DNA of 64,000 nt from Candidatus Hecatella orcuttiae. GTDB taxonomy: Archaea > Thermoproteota > Bathyarchaeia > Hecatellales > Hecatellaceae. Location: contig MTLY02000003.1 of NCBI GenBank assembly GCA_002011035.2, forward strand, positions 179,194 through 243,193, in the 5' to 3' direction. The position numbers and the translations under genes are program-made. Every line of letters begins with the position of its first letter. The first letter of the stretch is position 1. Below are positions 60,337 through 64,000 of the stretch, piece after piece. The notes under the pieces were generated by a model that did not search any database, was not told the DNA's origin, and saw only the letters and a program-made list of their open reading frames with translations.

Positions 60337-61527
60337 ATGAAAAAAGCACTTATAATTCCGATTGGCACCGGCGCCAAGCCAACCTCAGAAGCTGTGGAAA
60401 GTCTAGCTCACGGAATAACCTACAGCATCCAAGCAAGTCACCCAGATATGGTCTACTTCATAGTAACCCGGGAAAGCAAGAAGCTTACCCTACCCCATAT
60501 CCTCCAGAAAATAGGCGCTCAAAATTATGAAACCATAGAAATCGAAGACCCGGATAACATTCAAAACATCTACGAAACCTTAAACCAAAAATTCAGAGAA
60601 ATCAGACAAACCTACCCAATCCTCTCCGTGGATTATACTTCAGGAACAAAGGCTATGACAGGGGCACTAATCATACTTGGAACCTTCCATGAGGCTGACA
60701 GCTTAAACTACGTGACAGGCAAACGAGTAGGAGGAATAGTCCAAAAAGGAACCGAAAGAATAAACCACATCAGACCCTACTTTGCTATCTTAGAAAAGAA
60801 ACTATCCACAGCAAAAAAATTCTTCAACCAATGTCAATATGACGCCGTGCTAACCATAATCCAAGAAATAGAAAAGGCTACCGCGGACCCCCGAATCCAC
60901 CAATCCATAACCGACCTAAAAGCCCTAGCCAACTCCTACTCGGCATGGGATAAGTTCGACCACTCCACAGCCTTCAACCACCTAAAAACCGTGAAAGACC
61001 CCCTCTGCAACCAGAACAAAAGCTTCCTCGGAAGATTACTCCACACTCAAGAAAACGAACCCTACCTCATTGCAGATCTCATAAACAACGCAAGAAGGAG
61101 AGGGGATATAGAAAAGAAATACGACGACGCCGTCGCCAGACTATACCGAACCCTAGAATTTCTAACCCAATACGAACTAAAAAGAAGATACTCCCTCAAC
61201 GCTGGTAATCTACCCATAGAAGAGGTGCCTCAAGACCTGAGAAAGGAATGGGGGGTGCAAGGTCGGGAACAAAAAATCAAGATAGGACTCAACAAAACCT
61301 GCCAACTCCTAGCCGAGAAACGAAATCATTTTGGAAAACAACTCACCGAAGATAAGGAGCTACTTAACCTCCTTTCCAAGAGAAACAACTCCATCCTGGC
61401 CCATGGAACTGAACCCGTTGACCAGAAAACCTACCTAAAACTTCTTCAAAAAACCATACACTATGCTTCTCAAGTCATACCAAACCTAGAAAACCTAATC
61501 CAAGACTCCACCTTCAACCGGCTTTAA
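60337..61527 (+). CDS. CARF-HEPN effector ribonuclease (Csm6/TIGR02710-like)
   Basis: 396 residues. The N-terminal CARF domain opens ALIIPIGTGAKPTSEAVESL and has the ligand motif DYTSGTKAMTG (residues about 99-109) of the Csm6/TIGR02710 group, which bind cyclic oligoadenylate. The C-terminal half is helical and contains RNNSILAH (R349-H356), the Rx4-6H pattern of HEPN RNases. It would be switched on by Cas10 to cut RNA. Codon use is A/T-rich (AAC, CTA, ATA), unlike the adjoining genes, a sign of separate origin. Confidence 0.87.
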   Translation: MKKALIIPIGTGAKPTSEAVESLAHGITYSIQASHPDMVYFIVTRESKKLTLPHILQKIGAQNYETIEIEDPDNIQNIYETLNQKFREIRQTYPILSVDYTSGTKAMTGALIILGTFHEADSLNYVTGKRVGGIVQKGTERINHIRPYFAILEKKLSTAKKFFNQCQYDAVLTIIQEIEKATADPRIHQSITDLKALANSYSAWDKFDHSTAFNHLKTVKDPLCNQNKSFLGRLLHTQENEPYLIADLINNARRRGDIEKKYDDAVARLYRTLEFLTQYELKRRYSLNAGNLPIEEVPQDLRKEWGVQGREQKIKIGLNKTCQLLAEKRNHFGKQLTEDKELLNLLSKRNNSILAHGTEPVDQKTYLKLLQKTIHYASQVIPNLENLIQDSTFNRL

Positions 61528-61784
61528 GGGAATAATCAGCCTAACCGCCCATCTAGCAAGGAAGAAGCTCCGCGAGGTCTACCACCACGTAGTCTACGAT
61601 GCAACCCCTAACCCGACTACGCGAAGAGTTTTTCCCCTCAATCGTTTACTAATTTTTTAATATCAAGGGAATAGTAGAAATCTCACCCTCCCCTGACAAC
61701 TCCTGTTTCGTGCAACAGACCGGCGATGGTTTCGTTACGACTCTGAAAACGTCTCAGTTGAAAAGCTACCCGATATAAGACTAG
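61528..61784. other. Gap with possible gene remnant
   Basis: On the plus strand, about 61529-61662 reads GIISLTAHLARKKLREVYHH without a start codon, which looks like a broken coding segment. The remainder shows nothing I can support. Confidence 0.25.
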
Positions 61785-62048
61785 ATCGACCTAGGGGAGG
61801 CCGCGGAGGACCGGAGGCGGAAGCTGGTCAGGCCGCTGACCTCCGGCAGCGAGGGCAGCCTCTTCGCCGACATGAAGGGGAAAATCTACCGCGACTATCA
61901 GCCCAGCCGACTGGAGGCCTGGCTGGAGAAGGCCGCTGAAAGGGCGAAGCAGGAAGGCGGCAGCCTGAAAATCAGGGTGGGCCCCGAGGAGCTTCCCCCC
62001 GAAGACTTCTCCTACCGGTACTTCACAGAATGGGTTAGGGAGGGCTGA
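61785..62048 (+). pseudogene. Partial gene remnant, unknown
   Basis: Frame open from 61785 with no upstream start. An internal ATG at 61872 would give 58 residues (KGKIYRDYQPSRLEAWLEKA then IRVGPEELPPEDF). The sequence has protein-like amphipathic character and high G/C like the integrase. Probably the 3' end of a truncated gene, or a 58-residue protein from the ATG. Confidence 0.4.
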
Positions 62049-62115
62049 GCAATAAAAAGAGAAAGAAAGAACCAAAGAAAGAGAAAAACAACCAACCCAG
62101 CAATAGTTCCCAGCC

Positions 62116-62185
62116 TTCACCACACTAGAATATTCAAAACGGGGTTGTGTATTTTTCACCACACTAGTAGTACTAGTGTGGTGAA
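62116..62185. repeat. Operator-like element: perfect 14-bp inverted repeat plus third half-site
   Basis: Arms ttcaccacactagt (62155-62168) and actagtgtggtgaa (62172-62185) around agt, and a third copy ttcaccacactaga at 62116-62129 in the same direction as the first arm. It lies 48 bases before the next gene's ATG. A stem-loop terminator is possible, but the extra half-site at 39-base spacing and lack of a T-run suggest protein binding. Confidence 0.6.
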
Positions 62186-62232
62186 CATTAGATACTTGTT
62201 ATTGAATTATCTCGTACTTCTAGGTGGTTTTA

Positions 62233-62781
62233 ATGCCGTACTTCTTCAATAAACCTCTTACCCGTGCTTTGATGTTGCTCGGCGCCAAACTGGGCGGGTT
62301 GACATTGTGGGAACTGGTCCCCCTGGTCCTCAAGCAACGGCTGGTGCAGGAGGGGTTTCTCCTACCAGAAGAGGACTGTCTTCACGAAAACGTGTATGAA
62401 ACCCAGCATAGTAGGGTGAAAAAAATCGTCTGCCTGGACTGCGCTCAGGAATTCGCCTCCGAGGCTGTTTGGCGTCAGGCTAAGGAGGAGGCTCGGGAGC
62501 GTCTGCTGCCGCCCTTACCGGAGGACTTTCCCTTAACCAAAGGCCACAGGTGGGACATGAAAGCCAAACGGTGCACCGTCTGCGGCTTGGAGTGGGAAAA
62601 CTACGACACTGCCGCTCCCAAGGAGGACCCTTACCGCTATGTATGCCCGCCCTGGCGCCGGGTCTTGGAGCGCATGGACGCCCGGAAGAGGGCTGAGAAG
62701 GGGCGGTCGGAGCCGCAGGAGCCGAAGGTCAAAGTCTACGGTAAACCGCCTCCGGTGGACGAATTCTTGGAGGGCGAGTGA
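62233..62781 (+). CDS. Hypothetical zinc-binding protein, likely element-encoded
   Basis: About 182 residues. The first 60 residues are helical; Cys pairs CLDC and CTVC with nearby His (HENVYETQHSR, KGHRW) suggest a zinc fold. The C terminus is basic and Pro-rich. An ATG at 62233 with ggtgg upstream is chosen over GTG at 62224. It lies just downstream of the three-half-site operator. No family recognised. Confidence 0.55.
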   Translation: MPYFFNKPLTRALMLLGAKLGGLTLWELVPLVLKQRLVQEGFLLPEEDCLHENVYETQHSRVKKIVCLDCAQEFASEAVWRQAKEEARERLLPPLPEDFPLTKGHRWDMKAKRCTVCGLEWENYDTAAPKEDPYRYVCPPWRRVLERMDARKRAEKGRSEPQEPKVKVYGKPPPVDEFLEGE

Positions 62782-62787
62782 CCCCCT

Positions 62788-62958
62788 ATGGCCCCGCTGA
62801 CCGTGGCAGACCTGACCGTTCTCCCCTGGACCCGGGAAGCCAGAGACTACGTGGCCGGGAGAGGCTACACCCTCCAAGACTTCGCCTCCCCAAAGCTCGC
62901 CCCCATCCTTCAGCGCGCAGCCCAGAAGGTCAGAGAAGCCTCCGACTTCAACAAGTAA
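62788..62958 (+). CDS. Small protein (56 aa), possible fragment
   Basis: ATG-initiated, 6 bases after the previous stop: LTVADLTVLPWTREARDYVA then YTLQDFASPKLAPILQRAA. The pattern vaguely recalls the N-terminal part of archaeal primase subunits but is too short to assign. It is probably co-transcribed with the upstream gene. Confidence 0.45.
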   Translation: MAPLTVADLTVLPWTREARDYVAGRGYTLQDFASPKLAPILQRAAQKVREASDFNK

Positions 62959-62997
62959 CTCATTCGCTACTTGAAAAATCGGGTCCTTCTAGCCTGG

Positions 62998-63135
62998 TTA
63001 GGATTCAGTACTCTTTGTTAAGATTAGCCTGCTATCTTCTGCTAGGAAGACGAGTATATCTCCCTCTTTCAGAGCGAATCTTTCCCTGACCCTCTTTGGG
63101 AGGGTAAGTTGGAATTTGTAAGTGAGCTTGCTCAT
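62998..63135 (-). CDS. AbrB/SpoVT-type DNA-binding protein (45 aa)
   Basis: A 45-residue swapped-hairpin protein: YKFQLTLPKRVRERFALKEG then DILVFLAEDSRLIL. This is the classic AbrB pattern (Q/R-TLPKxVRExLGLKxGD). Such proteins are antitoxins or transcription regulators. ATG at 63135 is preceded by ttgggg. No PIN-type toxin follows; the divergent neighbour is a PD-(D/E)XK-like gene. Confidence 0.78.
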   Translation of the reverse strand: MSKLTYKFQLTLPKRVRERFALKEGDILVFLAEDSRLILTKSTES

Positions 63136-63261
63136 CCCCAAAATTTCTTTCCTTACATTCTTGGACAATAAGTGATCCCCTTGAGAAAAAGGAAACGAGG
63201 ATGAGAGTCATAAGATGAGCCAAGGAAAATACATAAATTCTTGGAAAGTAAGGAATGTAAT

Positions 63262-63672
63262 ATGAAAAACAAAGAAAGCAAGCCTCAATATTCAAAAATC
63301 TCGCTCAAAGTTATTAAGCGTCTGAGAAAGTTTGGCCACCCTAAAGCTGAACAGGTTCTAAAAGCTCTCGGATTTAAAATAACCTATGAAAAAGACATTA
63401 GCTCAAAACCTTACGACTTCATAGCGGAGAAAAATGGTGCAACCTACTATATCGACGCCAAAGTTCCATTGAAACGTTGTAGCATCAGCATCTCAGAACT
63501 AAAGGGGATGGACCAGATTAGCCGGCGGGGAATACCCCTCTATCTGTTCATACTGCCTGACAGCAGTTATTTACTTTTTAAACTTGAAGCCTCGACGAGT
63601 ATGGCCAAGGCGTCACGAAGTAAACAAAAAATAAATAAGTTTAACTCTTCAGCCTCGGCCGCCTCCGCTTGA
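63262..63672 (+). CDS. PD-(D/E)XK-like nuclease-fold protein
   Basis: About 136 residues. Basic N-terminal half (SLKVIKRLRKFGHPKAEQVL), then KPYDFIAEKNGATYYIDAKVP, where D...DAK fits the PD-(D/E)XK nuclease core, followed by IPLYLFILPDSSYLLFKLE. ATG at 63262 suits a TATA-like acataaatt at 63229-63237 (leaderless); a TTG at 63241 is less likely. It could be a Holliday-junction resolvase-like or restriction-type nuclease. Ser/Ala-rich tail. Confidence 0.6.
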   Translation: MKNKESKPQYSKISLKVIKRLRKFGHPKAEQVLKALGFKITYEKDISSKPYDFIAEKNGATYYIDAKVPLKRCSISISELKGMDQISRRGIPLYLFILPDSSYLLFKLEASTSMAKASRSKQKINKFNSSASAASA

Positions 63673-63946
63673 CCTGCAAGACGCCCTGCACGTAGCCTGC
63701 TCCATGCACGTACTTGACCTTCCGACCCTCCCTTGCCCACGTCCGCCTGTCTATGCTGTCAATCTTCAGCCACCGCTCCGTGCACCGGCCGCACAGCCCC
63801 CGCTCCAGCAGCCCTCCGCACCGCCGGGCCAGCCTAGCCCACCAGTCGCCCCAGTGCCGCTCCTGCTTGTAGGCTACGCCGCAGACCTCGCAGACCAGCT
63901 GCACGACGACCGCTCCTCCGAATCCTGCCGTTGCCATGCCTGCCAT
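63641..63946 (-). CDS. Hypothetical zinc-ribbon protein
   Basis: About 101 residues: hydrophobic start (FGGAVVVQLV), Cys pairs CEVCG and CGRC with CGG between, Trp-rich centre and a basic tail (VKRRRPRLK). The frame extends to 63991, but a TATA-like gtttaaatatg near 63970-63980 argues for the ATG at 63946 or 63937. The end overlaps the nuclease-like gene by 32 bases (convergent). Unknown family, G/C-rich like the integrase. Confidence 0.45.
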   Translation of the reverse strand: MAGMATAGFGGAVVVQLVCEVCGVAYKQERHWGDWWARLARRCGGLLERGLCGRCTERWLKIDSIDRRTWAREGRKVKYVHGAGYVQGVLQVKRRRPRLKS

Positions 63947-64000
63947 CTCCGAATAAGGCTTTGCTGAGAACATATTTAAACTTCCTACCACCTTAAGCCT

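Noticed and set aside
61791-62162. Minus-strand 123-residue frame
   Set aside because: Low-complexity and opposed by a more protein-like plus-strand frame; it also runs through the inverted-repeat region.
60059-62420. Spacer at 60059-60094 shares about 12 bases (aacccagcatag) with the gene at 62233
   Set aside because: A 12-base match is expected by chance given all spacers and 64 kb on two strands; the flanks do not match.

Overview
The window is archaeal and most likely comes from a TACK-superphylum lineage close to Bathyarchaeia. The signs are archaeal/eukaryotic-type ribosomal proteins (P0, L12, L10e, L14e, L30e), diphthamide genes, an archaeal RNA polymerase whose largest subunit is unsplit (A' and A'' fused), tetrahydromethanopterin-type pterin genes, a four-gene pyruvate:ferredoxin oxidoreductase, and an acetate kinase/phosphotransacetylase pair, which is rare in archaea outside Methanosarcina and Bathyarchaeota. 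Gene starts often use TTG or GTG, and neighbours are often joined by 4-base overlaps. The lineage assignment is inference; no rRNA is present.

Layout. 1-7.4 kb: ftsY end, argF, dtdA, secE-spt5-rpl11-rpl1-rpl10-rpl12, dph5, a DUF357 gene and ribL. 7.4-11.5 kb (minus): a PPP phosphatase and pterin genes mptD, mptA and a dihydropteroate-synthase-like gene. 11.6-23.7 kb: a COG2522-type regulator, hisG, acpS, a minus-strand operon ACP-thiolase-DUF35-pta-ackA, rubrerythrin, a WrbA-like flavoprotein, a minimal kinase-like protein, an E1-like enzyme, acetolactate synthase and a second COG2522-type regulator. 23.8-26.7 kb: porCDAB. 26.8-32.7 kb: translation and RNA-processing genes (rpl10e, dph2, a METTL5-like methyltransferase, csl4, rpoL, cmk, rpl14e, cbf5). 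32.7-47.6 kb: intron-containing tRNA-Ser, rpoH-rpoB-rpoA-rpl30e-nusA, nreA, a radical SAM gene, a site-2 protease, rps12, convergent rps7, EF-1alpha and rps10.

From about 47.6 kb the window becomes accessory: PadR and orphan genes, two multi-intron tRNAs, a tyrosine integrase beside tRNA-Asp, fragments of DNA ligase and family-B DNA polymerase, a RecA-like protein without a P-loop, a compact type III-D-like CRISPR effector operon, a CRISPR array of 21 identical 37-base repeats plus one degenerate repeat, a CARF-HEPN effector, and a gene-poor tail with remnants, a three-half-site operator-like element, an AbrB-type protein and a PD-(D/E)XK-like protein.

The strongest observations concern RNA splicing. 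tRNA-Tyr(GUA) on the minus strand can be reconstructed exactly only by removing four introns, each at a bulge-helix-bulge (BHB)-like site. tRNA-Asp(GUC) needs two introns removed and tRNA-Ser(GGA) one. cbf5 looks frameshifted, but removing a 20-base insertion that folds into a textbook BHB restores the catalytic GTLDP motif and the frame. Together these suggest unusually heavy reliance on the tRNA-splicing endonuclease, with introns near the minimum size.
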